The notes: generated by a model from the sequence alone, not told the origin. 64,000 nt of DNA from Sphingomonas sp. 67-36 (GCA_001897375.1 MKSU01000004.1:89603-153602); one strand, 5' to 3'. Shown: positions 1 through 11,910, counted from the first letter of the stretch. Numbers and translations are program-made.

Positions 1-64
1 GCTGGTTCAGCCCCGCCGAGAGGCGCAAGGCGCGCAATTGCTGGCCGGCATAGAGTCTCGCCAT
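1..64 (-). CDS. HTH (XRE-family) transcriptional regulator, N-terminal fragment
   Basis: Only the first 21 codons lie in the window, reading [20 protein letters not shown] and then Gln. This resembles the start of XRE-type regulators of the short-chain fatty acyl-CoA regulator family (ScfR/PccR), which open with a RLYAGxxLRxLR stretch before the helix-turn-helix. It is divergent from pccB with a 108-base gap, the expected place for a PccR-like controller of propionyl-CoA assimilation. The family is known; the assignment rests on a short fragment plus context. Confidence 0.6.
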   Translation of the reverse strand, partial: MARLYAGQQLRALRLSAGLNQ

Positions 65-80
65 GATGCACCGATCCTAG

Positions 81-123
81 TTCGCAAATCCTGCTTTCGC
101 AATTTCGCAAGTTCACATTTGCG
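81..123. promoter_or_regulatory. Putative operator array of TTCGCAA boxes (PccR/ScfR-like)
   Basis: The divergent intergenic region holds TTCGCAA at 81, 96 and 104 and the inverted form ATTTGCG at 117-123. CGCAAAT (83-89) and ATTTGCG form an inverted pair. PccR-type regulators are known to bind repeated TTTGCAAA-like motifs upstream of propionyl-CoA carboxylase genes; these boxes differ by one base (TTCGCAA). The site sits between the regulator start and pccB, so it could control both. Binding is inferred. Confidence 0.5.
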
Positions 124-172
124 CTTCGTCGCCGCGCGCGTCAGGGAGAAACTTCGTATTCCGGAGAAACGC

Positions 173-1699
173 ATGTCGTCGACGATCGAGGAACTGGAAC
201 GCAAGCGCGCCGCCGCGCGGCTTGGCGGCGGGCAGAAGCGCATCGACGCACAGCACGCCAAGGGCAAGCTGACCGCGCGCGAGCGCATCGACGTGCTGCT
301 CGACGAAGGCTCGTTCGAGGAACTCGACATGTTCGTCGAGCATAATTGCGTCGATTTCGGGATGCAGGATCAGATCTATCCCGGCGACGGCGTGGTGACG
401 GGATCGGGCACGATCAACGGCCGCCTCGTGTTCGTGTTCAGCCAGGACTTCACCGTCTTCGGCGGCTCGCTCTCCGAACGCCACGCGCAGAAGATCTGCA
501 AGGTGATGGACATGGCGATGAAGGTCGGCGCGCCGGTCATCGGCCTCAACGATTCGGGCGGCGCGCGCATCCAGGAGGGCGTGGCCTCGCTCGGCGGCTA
601 TGCGGAGGTGTTCCAGCGCAACGTGCTCGCGTCGGGCGTGGTGCCGCAGATCAGCGTCATCATGGGGCCATGCGCGGGCGGCGCGGTCTATTCCCCGGCG
701 ATGACCGACTTCATCTTCATGGTGAAGGATTCCAGCTACATGTTCGTCACCGGGCCGGACGTGGTGAAGACGGTGACGAACGAGGTGGTGACGCAGGAGG
801 CGCTGGGCGGCGCCGTCACCCACACCACCAAGACGAGCGTGGCCGACAATGCCTTCGAGGACGATATCGAGGCGCTGCTCGCGGTGCGCGATTTCGTCGA
901 CTATCTCCCCGAATCGAACCGTGCGGCGGTGCCGGAGCGCCCGACGGACGATCCGTGGGACCGGCTGGAGGCGAGCCTCGACACGCTGATCCCGCCCAGC
1001 GCCAACCAGCCTTACGACATGCACGAGCTGATCCGTAAGACGGTGGACGAGGGCGATTTCTTCGAGATCCAGCCCGGCCATGCCGGGAACATCATCTGCG
1101 GCTTCGGGCGGATCGAGGGCAGGACGGTCGGCTTCGTCGCCAACCAGCCGATGGTGCTGGCGGGCGTGCTGGATATCAATTCATCGAAGAAGGCGGCGCG
1201 CTTCGTGCGCTTCTGCGACGCGTTCGACATCCCGATCGTGACGTTCGTGGACGTGCCGGGCTTCCTCCCCGGCACCGCGCAGGAGCATAACGGCATCATC
1301 AAGCATGGCGCCAAGCTGCTGTTCGCTTATGCCGAGGCGACCGTGCCGAAGATCACCGTCATCACGCGCAAGGCCTATGGCGGGGCCTATGACGTGATGG
1401 CCTCGAAGCATCTGCGCGGCGACCTCAATTATGCCTGGCCGACCGCCGAGATCGCGGTGATGGGCGCGAAGGGCGCGGTGGAGATCATCTTCCGCGGGCT
1501 GAACGAGGAAGGCATCGCGGAAAAGACCCGCGAATATGAGGCGCGCTTCGCCAACCCGTTCGTGGCGGCGAGCAAGGGCTTCATCGACGAGGTGATCCAG
1601 CCGCATTCCACGCGGCGGCGGATCGCTTTGGGTTTGCGGAAGCTCCGGAGCAAGACGCTGGAGAATCCGTGGAAGAAGCATGACAATATTCCGTTGTGA
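173..1699 (+). CDS. pccB: Propionyl-CoA carboxylase, beta (carboxyltransferase) subunit
   Basis: Transfers the carboxyl group from carboxybiotin on PccA to propionyl-CoA, giving (S)-methylmalonyl-CoA; cytoplasmic. The 508-residue product is full length for acyl-CoA carboxyltransferases of about 510 residues. It shows the two glycine-rich crotonase-fold signatures, [12 protein letters not shown] in the N-terminal half and [12 protein letters not shown] after it, and the C-terminal half carries [14 protein letters not shown] and AYGGAYDVM. The ATG at 173 was chosen because the family starts with a short helix before [14 protein letters not shown]; an upstream in-frame ATG would add 45 unrelated residues. 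First gene of the propionate operon; its 3' end overlaps the TlpA-like gene by 20 bases. Confidence 0.96.
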   Translation: MSSTIEELERKRAAARLGGGQKRIDAQHAKGKLTARERIDVLLDEGSFEELDMFVEHNCVDFGMQDQIYPGDGVVTGSGTINGRLVFVFSQDFTVFGGSLSERHAQKICKVMDMAMKVGAPVIGLNDSGGARIQEGVASLGGYAEVFQRNVLASGVVPQISVIMGPCAGGAVYSPAMTDFIFMVKDSSYMFVTGPDVVKTVTNEVVTQEALGGAVTHTTKTSVADNAFEDDIEALLAVRDFVDYLPESNRAAVPERPTDDPWDRLEASLDTLIPPSANQPYDMHELIRKTVDEGDFFEIQPGHAGNIICGFGRIEGRTVGFVANQPMVLAGVLDINSSKKAARFVRFCDAFDIPIVTFVDVPGFLPGTAQEHNGIIKHGAKLLFAYAEATVPKITVITRKAYGGAYDVMASKHLRGDLNYAWPTAEIAVMGAKGAVEIIFRGLNEEGIAEKTREYEARFANPFVAASKGFIDEVIQPHSTRRRIALGLRKLRSKTLENPWKKHDNIPL

Positions 1700-2267
1700 G
1701 GCTGATATCGTGCGGTCGTCAGGGCGGCGGCGGGCGGCGGTGTGGACGATTATCGGCGTCTTTGCGCTGATTACGGTGCTTGTTGGGTGGCGCGTGCTTG
1801 TCGTGCGTTCGTTCGACAAAGGCCCGCTTCCACCTTCCTTGCCGACTCTTGCCAAGCTGCCGGTGACGCTTGCTGACGGGCGACGCTCATCTTTGGGAGA
1901 GCTTGTCAGGCCGGGCGTTCCGACCGTCATAAGTGTTTGGGCGAGTTGGTGTGGGCCTTGTCGGAGAGAAGCGCCTGTTCTTAACGACCTCAGGCGGCGT
2001 TATGGGCCAGAAAAGCTTAATTTTCTTTATCTTAATGGGCGTGAGTCGCTTGCTTCGAGACAGGACTTGAGTGCGTTTGTAAGGAACCTCGGTATGGCGG
2101 CGGACGGATATGCCATTCTGGATGATGCATCGTTGGCAAAGCTCACCAATGACACGCGGAATCTTATCCCTCGCACTTATGTGTTCGATCGCGCTGGCGC
2201 GCCGGTTGCAATGATCGTGGGCTATAAACCCCTTGCTCTGGCTCGTGTGGAAGGGCTTTTGAAGTGA
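1680..2267 (+). CDS. Membrane-anchored TlpA-like thioredoxin-fold protein
   Basis: A 195-residue protein with an N-terminal transmembrane anchor (about residues 20-42) and a periplasmic redoxin domain carrying the WCGPC active site at residues 90-94. Such proteins reduce or oxidise disulfides outside the membrane. The later segment [17 protein letters not shown] matches the cis-Pro-side strand pattern, although the usual P-T is R-T here. The gene is clearly less GC-rich than its neighbours, with TTT, CTT and AAT codons (for example AATTTTCTTTATCTTAAT), and it starts inside the pccB tail. No link to propionate metabolism is evident, so it looks like a later insertion into the operon. The family call is firm; the substrate is unknown. 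Confidence 0.85.
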   Translation: MTIFRCEADIVRSSGRRRAAVWTIIGVFALITVLVGWRVLVVRSFDKGPLPPSLPTLAKLPVTLADGRRSSLGELVRPGVPTVISVWASWCGPCRREAPVLNDLRRRYGPEKLNFLYLNGRESLASRQDLSAFVRNLGMAADGYAILDDASLAKLTNDTRNLIPRTYVFDRAGAPVAMIVGYKPLALARVEGLLK

Positions 2268-2286
2268 GTGGAAAGGGTTCTGGCCA

Positions 2287-2706
2287 ATGAAACTGGGTCG
2301 TCTCAACCACGTCGGCGTCGCGACGCCGTCGATCGCGAAATCGGTCGAGACCTATCGGCTGCTGCTCGGCGCGGAGAAGATCGGGGAACCGTTCGACCTG
2401 CCGGCGCAGGGAGTGAAAGTGTGCTTCATCGATGCGCCCAACACGCAGATCGAGCTGATCGAGCCGTATGACGAAAGCTCGCCGATCGCCGGCTTTCTCA
2501 GGAAGAACCCGGCCGGCGGGCAGCATCACGTCTGCTTCGAGGTGCCCGAAATCCACGCGGCGGTCGCGCATATGAAAGCGAGCGGCGCCACCGTGCTGGG
2601 GGAGCCGCGCATCGGCGCGCATGGCACGCCGATCGTCTTCGTCCACCCGAAGGATTTCGGCGGGATGCTGGTGGAACTGATGGAAACGCCGAAGGGCGAT
2701 CATTGA
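2287..2706 (+). CDS. mce: Methylmalonyl-CoA epimerase
   Basis: Interconverts (S)- and (R)-methylmalonyl-CoA so that the mutase can use the product of PccAB. The 139 residues form the two vicinal-oxygen-chelate modules of this family. Metal-ligand positions are visible: His8 in LNHVGVA, His in QHHVCFEV, and the C-terminal Glu in GGMLVELME. The DAPNTQIELIEP segment is typical. The ATG lies 20 bases after the TlpA-like gene and is preceded by GGAAAGGG as ribosome-binding site. Its place between pccB and the mutase supports the call. Confidence 0.94.
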   Translation: MKLGRLNHVGVATPSIAKSVETYRLLLGAEKIGEPFDLPAQGVKVCFIDAPNTQIELIEPYDESSPIAGFLRKNPAGGQHHVCFEVPEIHAAVAHMKASGATVLGEPRIGAHGTPIVFVHPKDFGGMLVELMETPKGDH

Positions 2707-2713
2707 GGAGGGA

Positions 2714-3505
2714 ATGATGGCCGATTACGAAACGATCCTGACCGAGAAGAAGGGCGACGTCCTCGTCATCACGCTCAACCGGCCGGATCGGCTCAACGCC
2801 GCCTCGATCCAGATGGCGGAGGACCTTTCCGCCGCGCTTTATGACCTGCAAGGCGCGCGCGCGGTGCTGATCACCGGCGCGGGGCGGGCGTTCTGCTCGG
2901 GGGCCGACCTTCAGGCGCGCGGCGAGCGCAGCGCGGTGAGCGGCGGGGACGCCAGCCATCGCGCGCTGATGAACCATTACAATCCCGCGCTCAGCCAGAT
3001 CATCCGGCTCGACGTGCCGGTGGTGACGGCGGTCAACGGCGCGGCGGCGGGCGTCGGCTGCTCGATCGGGCTGGCGGGCGATTTCGTGTTCGCGGGCAAG
3101 TCGGCCTATTTCCTCCAGGCGTTCGTCAACATCGGGCTGGTGCCGGACGGCGGTTCGACCTGGCTGCTCGCCAAGGCGATCGGCCGGCCGCGCGCGACGC
3201 AGATGATGATGCTCGGCGAGCGGATCGGCGCGGAACAGGCGGCGGACTGGGGCCTGATCTACAAGGCGGTGGAGGATGCCGCGCTGATGGACGAGGCGCT
3301 GGCGCTCGCGACGCGGCTCGCCGCCGGGCCGACCGTCGCGCTGTCGGCGATGCGCCGCAATATCCTGACCGCGCTCGACGGCTCGTTCGAGCAGGTGCTG
3401 CGCGCCGAGGCCGAGGGTCAGCGGCTCGCCGGCGGCACGCAGGACGCGCGCGAGGGCGGGCTTGCCTTCCTCGAAAAGCGCAAGCCGGCATTCAAGGGGG
3501 CGTGA
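2714..3505 (+). CDS. Enoyl-CoA hydratase/isomerase (crotonase) family protein
   Basis: A 263-residue crotonase-fold protein. The oxyanion-hole segments are present: GAGRAFCSGADL (about residues 55-66) and VNGAAAGVGCSIGLAGD. The catalytic region reads VNIGLVPDGGSTWLL, so an Asp stands where hydratases carry the second Glu, and the first hydratase Glu is not apparent; this resembles PaaG-type isomerases more than classical hydratases. Two ATGs in tandem (2714 and 2717) follow a strong GAGGAGGG site; either could be used. It lies between mce and mcm, 7 bases after the former. The acyl-CoA substrate cannot be told from sequence; a role in an upstream acyl-CoA route feeding propionyl-CoA is possible. 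Confidence 0.85.
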   Translation: MMADYETILTEKKGDVLVITLNRPDRLNAASIQMAEDLSAALYDLQGARAVLITGAGRAFCSGADLQARGERSAVSGGDASHRALMNHYNPALSQIIRLDVPVVTAVNGAAAGVGCSIGLAGDFVFAGKSAYFLQAFVNIGLVPDGGSTWLLAKAIGRPRATQMMMLGERIGAEQAADWGLIYKAVEDAALMDEALALATRLAAGPTVALSAMRRNILTALDGSFEQVLRAEAEGQRLAGGTQDAREGGLAFLEKRKPAFKGA

Positions 3506-3525
3506 AGCCTTCGGAGTAGAGTGAC

Positions 3526-5667
3526 ATGACCGATAGCAAACCGACGCTCGACAACTGGTCCGCCGCCGCCGCGAAGGAGGTGAAGGGCAAGGATCTCACC
3601 TGGCACACGCCGGAGGGGATCGCGGTCAAGCCGCTCTATACCGCCGATGACGTGGCGGTGGACCCCGGCCTGCCCGGCTTCGCGCCGTTCACGCGCGGCG
3701 TGCGCGCGTCGATGTATGCCGGCCGCCCGTGGACGATCCGGCAATATGCGGGCTTCTCCACGGCGGAGGAATCGAACGCTTTCTACCGCCGCAACCTGGC
3801 GGCGGGGCAGAAGGGCCTGTCGGTCGCCTTCGACCTCGCGACGCATCGCGGCTATGACAGCGACCATCCGCGCGTGGTGGGCGACGTCGGCAAGGCGGGC
3901 GTGGCGATCGACAGCGTCGAGGATATGAAGATCCTGTTCGACGGCATCCCGCTCGATCAGATGAGCGTCTCGATGACGATGAACGGCGCGGTGATCCCCA
4001 TCCTCGCCTTCTTCATCGTCGCGGGCGAGGAGCAGGGCGTCGAGCGCAAATTGCTCGACGGGACCATCCAGAACGACATCCTCAAGGAGTTCATGGTCCG
4101 CAACACCTATATCTACCCGCCCGAGCCCTCGATGCGGATCATCTCGGATATCTTCGCCTATACCAGCCGCGAGATGCCGAAGTTCAACTCTATCTCGATC
4201 TCCGGCTATCACATGCAGGAAGCGGGCGCGACGCAGCTCCAGGAGCTGGCGTTCACCATCGCCGACGGCATGGAATATGTGAAATACGGCGTCGCCTCCG
4301 GCCTCGATATCGACAAGTTCGCCGGGCGGCTGTCGTTCTTCTTCGCAATCGGCATGAACTTCTTCATGGAGGTGGCGAAGCTGCGCGCGGCGCGCGTGCT
4401 GTGGCATCGCGTGATGACCAAGCTCGGCGCGAAGGACGAGCGCAGCAAGATGCTGCGCACGCACTGCCAGACCAGCGGCGTCTCGCTCACCGAGCAGGAC
4501 CCGTATAACAACGTCATCCGCACCACGATCGAAGCGATGGCGGCGATGCTGGGCGGCACCCAGTCGCTGCACACCAACGCGCTGGACGAGGCGATCGCGC
4601 TGCCGACCGATTTCTCCGCCCGGATCGCGCGCAACACGCAGATCGTGATCCAGGAGGAGACGGGGATGACCAAAGTGGTCGATCCCCTCGGCGGCTCCTA
4701 TTATATCGAAAGCCTGACCCAGCAACTCGTCGACGGCGCGTGGGAGATCATCGAGCGCGTCGAGCGCGAGGGCGGCATGGCCAAGGCGGTCGCCGCCGGA
4801 TGGCCCAAGGCGATGATCGAGGAAGCCTCCGCCGCGCGCGCCGCGCGGGTCGATCGCGGCGAGGACGTGATCGTCGGCGTCAACAAATACCGCCTCGCCA
4901 ACGAGGACGAGATCGAGATCCTCGACGTGGACAACCACGCCGTGCGCGAGGCGCAGATCCGCCGCATCAACAAGGTGAAGGCGGAACGCGACGAGGCGAA
5001 GTGCCGGGTCGCGCTCGATGCGCTGCGCGAGGGCGCGAAGGGCAAGGGCAATCTGCTCGAACTCGCCGTCGAGGCCGCCCGCGCGCGGGCGACGCTGGGC
5101 GAGATTTCCTCCGCGATGGAGGATGTGTTCGGCCGCTTCGGCACCTTCCCGACGCCGGTGAAGGGCATCTACGGCGGCGCGTACAAGGACGACGGGCGCT
5201 GGGAGCGGCTGCTCGGCGGCGTCGATGCGACCGGGCGTCGCCTCGGCCGCAAGCCCCGCATCTTCGTCGCCAAGATGGGGCAGGACGGGCACGATCGCGG
5301 CGCGAACCTCGTCTCCTCGATGTTCGGCGATCTCGGGTTCGAGGTGGTGGCCGGCCCGCTGTTCCAGACGCCGCAGGAGGCCGCCGCGCTGGCGCTGGAG
5401 AAGGACGTCGATGTCGTGGGCGCCTCCAGCCTCGCGGCGGGGCACAAGACGCTGATCCCCGAACTGATCGGCCATCTGAAGGATGCCGGGCGCGCCGATA
5501 TCAAGGTCGTCGCCGGCGGGGTGATCCCGGCGCAGGACTATCAGACGCTCTACGATGCCGGGGTGCAGGCAATCTTCGGCCCCGGCACCAACCTCATCAA
5601 GGCGGCGGAAGACGTGCTGCGATTGCTCGGCCATAATATGCCCCCCGAACAGGAGGCAGCCGAATGA
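3526..5667 (+). CDS. scpA: Methylmalonyl-CoA mutase, adenosylcobalamin-dependent
   Basis: Converts (R)-methylmalonyl-CoA to succinyl-CoA with adenosylcobalamin. The 713-residue protein has the substrate-binding TIM barrel first ([20 protein letters not shown], then TCQTSG-like [13 protein letters not shown] near the middle) and a C-terminal B12-binding domain with the base-off motif DGHDRG (residues 587-592) followed by GGVIPAQD. The length fits the single-chain catalytic subunit type. No meaB/argK GTPase chaperone gene lies in this window, although it often accompanies mutases. The stop overlaps the start of metY (ATGA), so the two are translationally coupled. Confidence 0.97.
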   Translation: MTDSKPTLDNWSAAAAKEVKGKDLTWHTPEGIAVKPLYTADDVAVDPGLPGFAPFTRGVRASMYAGRPWTIRQYAGFSTAEESNAFYRRNLAAGQKGLSVAFDLATHRGYDSDHPRVVGDVGKAGVAIDSVEDMKILFDGIPLDQMSVSMTMNGAVIPILAFFIVAGEEQGVERKLLDGTIQNDILKEFMVRNTYIYPPEPSMRIISDIFAYTSREMPKFNSISISGYHMQEAGATQLQELAFTIADGMEYVKYGVASGLDIDKFAGRLSFFFAIGMNFFMEVAKLRAARVLWHRVMTKLGAKDERSKMLRTHCQTSGVSLTEQDPYNNVIRTTIEAMAAMLGGTQSLHTNALDEAIALPTDFSARIARNTQIVIQEETGMTKVVDPLGGSYYIESLTQQLVDGAWEIIERVEREGGMAKAVAAGWPKAMIEEASAARAARVDRGEDVIVGVNKYRLANEDEIEILDVDNHAVREAQIRRINKVKAERDEAKCRVALDALREGAKGKGNLLELAVEAARARATLGEISSAMEDVFGRFGTFPTPVKGIYGGAYKDDGRWERLLGGVDATGRRLGRKPRIFVAKMGQDGHDRGANLVSSMFGDLGFEVVAGPLFQTPQEAAALALEKDVDVVGASSLAAGHKTLIPELIGHLKDAGRADIKVVAGGVIPAQDYQTLYDAGVQAIFGPGTNLIKAAEDVLRLLGHNMPPEQEAAE

Positions 5668-6932
5668 CTCAATCGATCGAGACGCTCACCGTCCACGCCG
5701 GGACGGCGCCGGACCCCACCACCAAGGCGCGGATCACGCCGATCTACCAGACCGCTTCCTATGTGTTCGACGACGTCGATCACGCGGCGAGCCTGTTCAA
5801 CCTCGATGCGTTCGGCAATATCTACACCCGCATCATGAACCCCACCAACGGGGCGGTCGAGGGGAAGGTGGCGGCGCTGGAGGGCGGCGCGGCGGCGCTC
5901 GCGGTGGCATCGGGCCATGCCGCGCAGTTCCTGACCTTCCACACGCTGATGGAGCCGGGCAAGCATATCGTCGCGTCGAAGCGGCTTTACGGCGGGTCGC
6001 TCAACCAGATCGGGTCGAGCTTCAGGAAGATGGCGTGGGATTCGACTTTCGTCGACGCCGACGATCCCGCCAATGTCGCCGCCGCGATCACCGAAGACAC
6101 GCGCGCGGTGTTCATCGAGAGCCTCGCCAACCCCGGCGGCGTGGTGCAGGATATCGAGGCGATCGCGAAGGTCGCGCATGACGCGGGCGTGCCGCTGATC
6201 GTCGACAATACGATGGCGACGCCGATCCTGTGCCGGCCGATCGAGCATGGCGCGGATATCGTCGTCCACTCGCTCACCAAGTTCCTCAACGGGCACGGCA
6301 ATTCGATCGGCGGCGTGATCGTGGACGCGGGCAGCTTCGACTGGGCGAAGGGCGGGAAATATCCCTATCTCAGCCAGCCGAACGATTCCTATCACGGCAA
6401 GGTGTTCACCGAGGCGTTCGGCAACCTCGCCTTCATCCTCGCCGCGCGCACGCTGGGCCTGCGCGATCTCGGGCCGGCGCTGGCGCCGATGAATGCCTTC
6501 CTCGCGCTGACCGGCATGGAGACGCTGGCGCTGCGCATGGAGCGGCATTGCGACAATGCGCTGAAGCTGGCGGAGTGGCTGTCGAACCATCCCAAGGTGG
6601 CATGGGTGTCCTATGCCGGGCTACCGGGGGACAAGTATCACGCGCTGGCGCAGCGCTATCTCGGCGGCAAGGGCGGGGCGGTGTTCACCTTCGGGCTGAA
6701 GGGCGGATATGACGCTGGGATCGCGCTCGTCTCGCGGGTGAAATTGTTCAGCCACCTCGCCAACCTCGGCGATACGCGCTCGCTCATCATCCACCCCGCC
6801 TCGACCACCCACCGCCAGTTGCCGGACGCCGAGCGCGCAGCGGCGGGCGCGGGGCCGGACGTGGTGCGCGTGTCGGTCGGGATCGAGAATATCGCCGACA
6901 TCATCGCTGATCTGGAGCAGGCACTGGCATGA
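5664..6932 (+). CDS. metY: O-acetylhomoserine sulfhydrylase (PLP-dependent)
   Basis: Forms homocysteine from O-acetylhomoserine and sulfide, a step in methionine synthesis. The 422-residue sequence is a complete Cys/Met-metabolism PLP enzyme: the start TLTVHAG, the phosphate-binding YTRIMNPTN, the aspartate VDNTMATP, the Schiff-base lysine K206 in [11 protein letters not shown], and the C-terminal [11 protein letters not shown]. The long insertion [12 protein letters not shown] is characteristic of the MetY group rather than of MetB/MetC. It overlaps mcm by four bases and bioB by four bases, so it is co-transcribed with the propionate genes. Methionine breakdown yields propionyl-CoA through 2-oxobutyrate, a possible but unproven link. 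Confidence 0.92.
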   Translation: MTQSIETLTVHAGTAPDPTTKARITPIYQTASYVFDDVDHAASLFNLDAFGNIYTRIMNPTNGAVEGKVAALEGGAAALAVASGHAAQFLTFHTLMEPGKHIVASKRLYGGSLNQIGSSFRKMAWDSTFVDADDPANVAAAITEDTRAVFIESLANPGGVVQDIEAIAKVAHDAGVPLIVDNTMATPILCRPIEHGADIVVHSLTKFLNGHGNSIGGVIVDAGSFDWAKGGKYPYLSQPNDSYHGKVFTEAFGNLAFILAARTLGLRDLGPALAPMNAFLALTGMETLALRMERHCDNALKLAEWLSNHPKVAWVSYAGLPGDKYHALAQRYLGGKGGAVFTFGLKGGYDAGIALVSRVKLFSHLANLGDTRSLIIHPASTTHRQLPDAERAAAGAGPDVVRVSVGIENIADIIADLEQALA

Positions 6933-7933
6933 CTTCCCGCAACGACTGGACCCGCGCCGAGATCGCGGCCTTGTTCGACCTGCCGTTCGGCGAACTGATG
7001 TATCAGGCGCAGACCGTCCATCGCGCGCATCACGCCGCGAACGAGGTGCAGATGTGCACATTGCTGTCGATCAAGACGGGCGGCTGCCCGGAGGATTGCG
7101 GCTATTGCTCGCAATCCGCCCATGCCGAAACCGGCGTGAAGGCGACCAAGCTGATGGACGTGCGCGCCGTGCTCCAGATGGCGGCGCAGGCGAAGGATTC
7201 GGGCTCGCAGCGCTTCTGCATGGGCGCGGCGTGGCGCAATCCCAAGGAGCGCGACATGCCCGCCATCGTCGAGATGGTGAAGGGCGTGCGCGAGATGGGC
7301 ATGGAAACCTGCATGACTCTGGGGATGCTCACCCCCGATCAGGCACGCGCGCTCGCCGACGCCGGGCTCGATTACTACAACCACAATATCGACACCTCGC
7401 CGGAGCGCTACGGTGAGGTCATCACCACGCGCACCTTCGCCGAGCGGCTCGACACGCTGGAGCATGTGCGGGAGGCGGGAATCAACGTGTGCTGCGGCGG
7501 GATCGTCGGCATGGGCGAGACGCGCGAGGATCGCGTCGGCTTCATCCACGCGCTCGCCACCTTGCCGCGCCACCCGGAGAGCGTGCCGGTCAACGCGCTG
7601 GTGCCGGTGAAGGGCACGGTGCTGGGCGACATGCTCGCCGACACGCCGCTCGCCAAGATCGACGATATCGAGTTCGTGCGGACGGTGGCGGCGGCGCGCG
7701 TCACCATGCCGATGAGCATGGTGCGCCTCTCGGCGGGGCGCGAGAGCATGTCGGAGGCGACGCAGGCGCTGTGCTTCATGGCGGGCGCGAACTCGATCTT
7801 CACCGGCGACAAGCTGCTCACCACCGGCAATCGCGGCGACAGCGCGGACGCGGCGCTGTTCGCGAAGCTGGGCATGCGGCCGATGGAGGCGGAGGAGCCG
7901 ATGCGGCAAGCGGTGTGCGAGGCGGCGGAGTGA
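6929..7933 (+). CDS. bioB: Biotin synthase (radical SAM)
   Basis: Inserts sulfur into dethiobiotin to make biotin. The radical-SAM cluster motif CPEDCGYC gives Cys53, Cys57 and Cys60, and the family motifs [19 protein letters not shown] and [14 protein letters not shown] follow in order. At 334 residues it is full length. It starts within the metY stop (ATGA). No other bio genes are near; the gene sits inside the carboxylase operon, so production of the PccA cofactor would rise with its apo-enzyme. Confidence 0.97.
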   Translation: MTSRNDWTRAEIAALFDLPFGELMYQAQTVHRAHHAANEVQMCTLLSIKTGGCPEDCGYCSQSAHAETGVKATKLMDVRAVLQMAAQAKDSGSQRFCMGAAWRNPKERDMPAIVEMVKGVREMGMETCMTLGMLTPDQARALADAGLDYYNHNIDTSPERYGEVITTRTFAERLDTLEHVREAGINVCCGGIVGMGETREDRVGFIHALATLPRHPESVPVNALVPVKGTVLGDMLADTPLAKIDDIEFVRTVAAARVTMPMSMVRLSAGRESMSEATQALCFMAGANSIFTGDKLLTTGNRGDSADAALFAKLGMRPMEAEEPMRQAVCEAAE

Positions 7934-7953
7934 GTGGTGGAAAGGCCATCGCG

Positions 7954-8139
7954 ATGTGCTGGCTGACGTTGTTCATTCTGCTGATTGCAGGTGGCGCGTG
8001 GACTTTCAGCACAATGGGCGATTGCCCGGCTGGGATGACTTGCACACGAGCATCTTGGCTTGATCCCGCAATTTTTCTTGCTGGCGCGTTTGTTTGGGCG
8101 GCTGGCGCTTGGATGATATTTCGGCGGAAAAGGTCTTAA
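7954..8139 (+). CDS. Small two-helix membrane protein, unknown function
   Basis: Sixty-one residues, MCWLTLFILLIAGGAWTF at the N-terminus and a second hydrophobic stretch near DPAIFLAGAFVWAAGAWMIF, ending in RRKRS: two membrane helices with positive residues at the C-terminus. GGAAAGG lies 8 bases before the chosen ATG; a GTG at 7930 overlapping the bioB stop would add eight residues. Base composition is lower in GC than the flanking genes, as for the TlpA-like gene of the same operon. It abuts pccA directly. I do not recognise a family. Confidence 0.6.
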   Translation: MCWLTLFILLIAGGAWTFSTMGDCPAGMTCTRASWLDPAIFLAGAFVWAAGAWMIFRRKRS

Positions 8140-10119
<1,980 letters not shown>

Positions 10120-10125
10120 GCGAGG

Positions 10126-10728
10126 TCAGCGCCCGCGCGCTTCCGGCGCGTGGACCAGCGCGCGGAGTTGCTCCAGCTCCTCGCGCGTGTCGACGTCGAT
10201 CAGTTCGTGCTCGTTCGTCACGACATGGACGCCCGCGCGGATCATGTCGCGCGCGTCGCCGTCGTCGCGGATCGCCAGCACCTCATCGAACCGCGCCGCG
10301 CCGAACAGCACGGGCGGGGAGGGGTGGCGCCCGTTGCTGGACGCGACCACCGCCGTCGGTCCGTCCGCCGCGTCGAGCATACGATAGATGTGCGTCGCCG
10401 TCACGCGCGGCATGTCCGCGAGCGCGACGATCACCGCCGCCGCGCCGTGCGCCCTGGCGGCTTCCACGCCGAGCCGGACAGCGGAGGCCATGTCGCGTTC
10501 CGGGTTTTCGTCGCGAATGATCGTGAAGTGATGCCGCGCGTAATCGATCTTCAGCCCGTCGACGATCGCGATCCGCTCCATGAACGGCATGTCCTCCAGC
10601 GTGACGGCGACATGCAGGCCGAGCGGGCGGGACAGGAACATCTCGTCCAGCTTGCTGCCGACGTCGCCGAACCGCCTGGATTTCCCGGCGGCGAGCAGCA
10701 CGAGGACGGTCTTCTCAACCGGGATCAT
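10126..10728 (-). CDS. MobA/MocA-like nucleotidyltransferase
   Basis: A 200-residue protein of the NTP_transf_3 group. It opens with VLLAAGKSRRFG (residues 10-21), the nucleotide-binding loop of molybdenum-cofactor cytidylyl- and guanylyltransferases, and has the metal-binding ALADMPRV and a C-terminal NEHELIDVDTREEL, in which D-x-D is typical of MocA/MobA-like enzymes. The exact nucleotide and acceptor cannot be settled; no molybdoenzyme gene is in the window. Convergent with pccA, divergent from the phosphodiesterase gene. Confidence 0.75.
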   Translation of the reverse strand: MIPVEKTVLVLLAAGKSRRFGDVGSKLDEMFLSRPLGLHVAVTLEDMPFMERIAIVDGLKIDYARHHFTIIRDENPERDMASAVRLGVEAARAHGAAAVIVALADMPRVTATHIYRMLDAADGPTAVVASSNGRHPSPPVLFGAARFDEVLAIRDDGDARDMIRAGVHVVTNEHELIDVDTREELEQLRALVHAPEARGR

Positions 10729-10851
10729 CGATGGCTCCGTCTGACATGGGGCGACGGGCCGTTCGCCCCGTATCGCGCCCCGTTGATCGTAAAATACATG
10801 GCTCGCTCTCCGTCTGCCGACAGGGTAACGCGGCTTGTCATGTTGGTGTCC

Positions 10852-11910
10852 ATGCGAACCATAGCAATCCCGCTGGCCTTGCTGGCGTCGGCGTGTGGAA
10901 CCGGGCAGGATCGGCGGATGCCCGAGTCGATCGCGCCGCTATCCGACCCTATCGTCATCGCCCATCGCGGCGCCAGCGGGGAGCGGCCGGAACATACGCT
11001 CGCCGCCTATGAACTGGCCATCGCGGAAGGGGCGGACTTCATCGAGCCGGATCTGGTGCCGACGAAGGACGATGTGCTCGTCGCGCGGCACGAGAACGAG
11101 ATTTCGGGGACGACCGACGTCGCCGACCATCCGGAATTCGCCGCGCGGCGGACGACCAGGACGATCGACAGGCAGAAGGTGAGCGGCTGGTTCGTCGAGG
11201 ATTTCACGCTGGCCGAGCTGAAGACGCTGCGCGCGAAGGAGCGCCTGCCGATCCTACGCCCCGACAACCGGCAATATGACGGCAGGTTCGAGATCCCGAC
11301 GCTGGCGGAGATCATCGCGCTGGCCAAGCGGCATCATGTCGGCATCTATCCCGAGACCAAGCATCCGACCTATTTCGCCTCGATCGGCCACCCCACCGAC
11401 GAATTGCTGGTGCGCCAGTTGCAGGCGGCGGGATGGAATACGCCGGACGCGCCGGTGTTCATCCAGTCGTTCGAGGTGAACAACCTGAAGCGCATCCACA
11501 AGCTGACCGCCATCCGGCTGATCCAACTCGTCGACAAGGAAGGCGGCCCGGCCGACGGCGCCGCGCCGAGCTATGCCGAGATGCTGACGCCGGACGGGAT
11601 GCGCGAGATCGCGACCTATGCCTTCGGCATCGGGCCGAACAAGGCGATGTTGTGGGACGGGAAAGTGCCGACCGGGCTGATCCGCGCCGCCCATGCGGCG
11701 GGGCTGCGCGTCCATCCATGGACCTATCGCGCGGAGAATTATTTCCTGCCGTCCGGCTATCGCGACGGGCTGAACCCGCGCGGGCATGGCGATCTGGACG
11801 GGGAGATTTCCGACGCGCTCTATCGCGGGCTGGACGGCTTCTTCACCGATTTCCCCGCGATCGGCGTCGCGGCGCGCAATCGCGTGCGGGCGGAGCGGAG
11901 CAAGAAATGA
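10852..11910 (+). CDS. Glycerophosphodiester phosphodiesterase, predicted lipoprotein
   Basis: Hydrolyses glycerophosphodiesters to an alcohol and glycerol 3-phosphate. The 352-residue product starts MRTIAIPLALLASACG, a lipoprotein signal with lipobox LASAC (Cys15), so it is probably anchored in the envelope. The GDPD signature is complete: IAHRGASGERPEHT with the catalytic His, followed by the metal ligands in FIEPDLV, then YPETKHPTYF and the C-terminal GLDGFFTDFP. The start at 10852 was preferred over an in-frame ATG 17 codons upstream because it gives a proper lipoprotein signal. The stop overlaps the next small lipoprotein gene. Confidence 0.9.
   Translation: MRTIAIPLALLASACGTGQDRRMPESIAPLSDPIVIAHRGASGERPEHTLAAYELAIAEGADFIEPDLVPTKDDVLVARHENEISGTTDVADHPEFAARRTTRTIDRQKVSGWFVEDFTLAELKTLRAKERLPILRPDNRQYDGRFEIPTLAEIIALAKRHHVGIYPETKHPTYFASIGHPTDELLVRQLQAAGWNTPDAPVFIQSFEVNNLKRIHKLTAIRLIQLVDKEGGPADGAAPSYAEMLTPDGMREIATYAFGIGPNKAMLWDGKVPTGLIRAAHAAGLRVHPWTYRAENYFLPSGYRDGLNPRGHGDLDGEISDALYRGLDGFFTDFPAIGVAARNRVRAERSKK

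Noticed and set aside
38-172. N-terminal extension of pccB from an upstream ATG
   Set aside because: It would cover the operator-like boxes and add 45 residues absent from the family.
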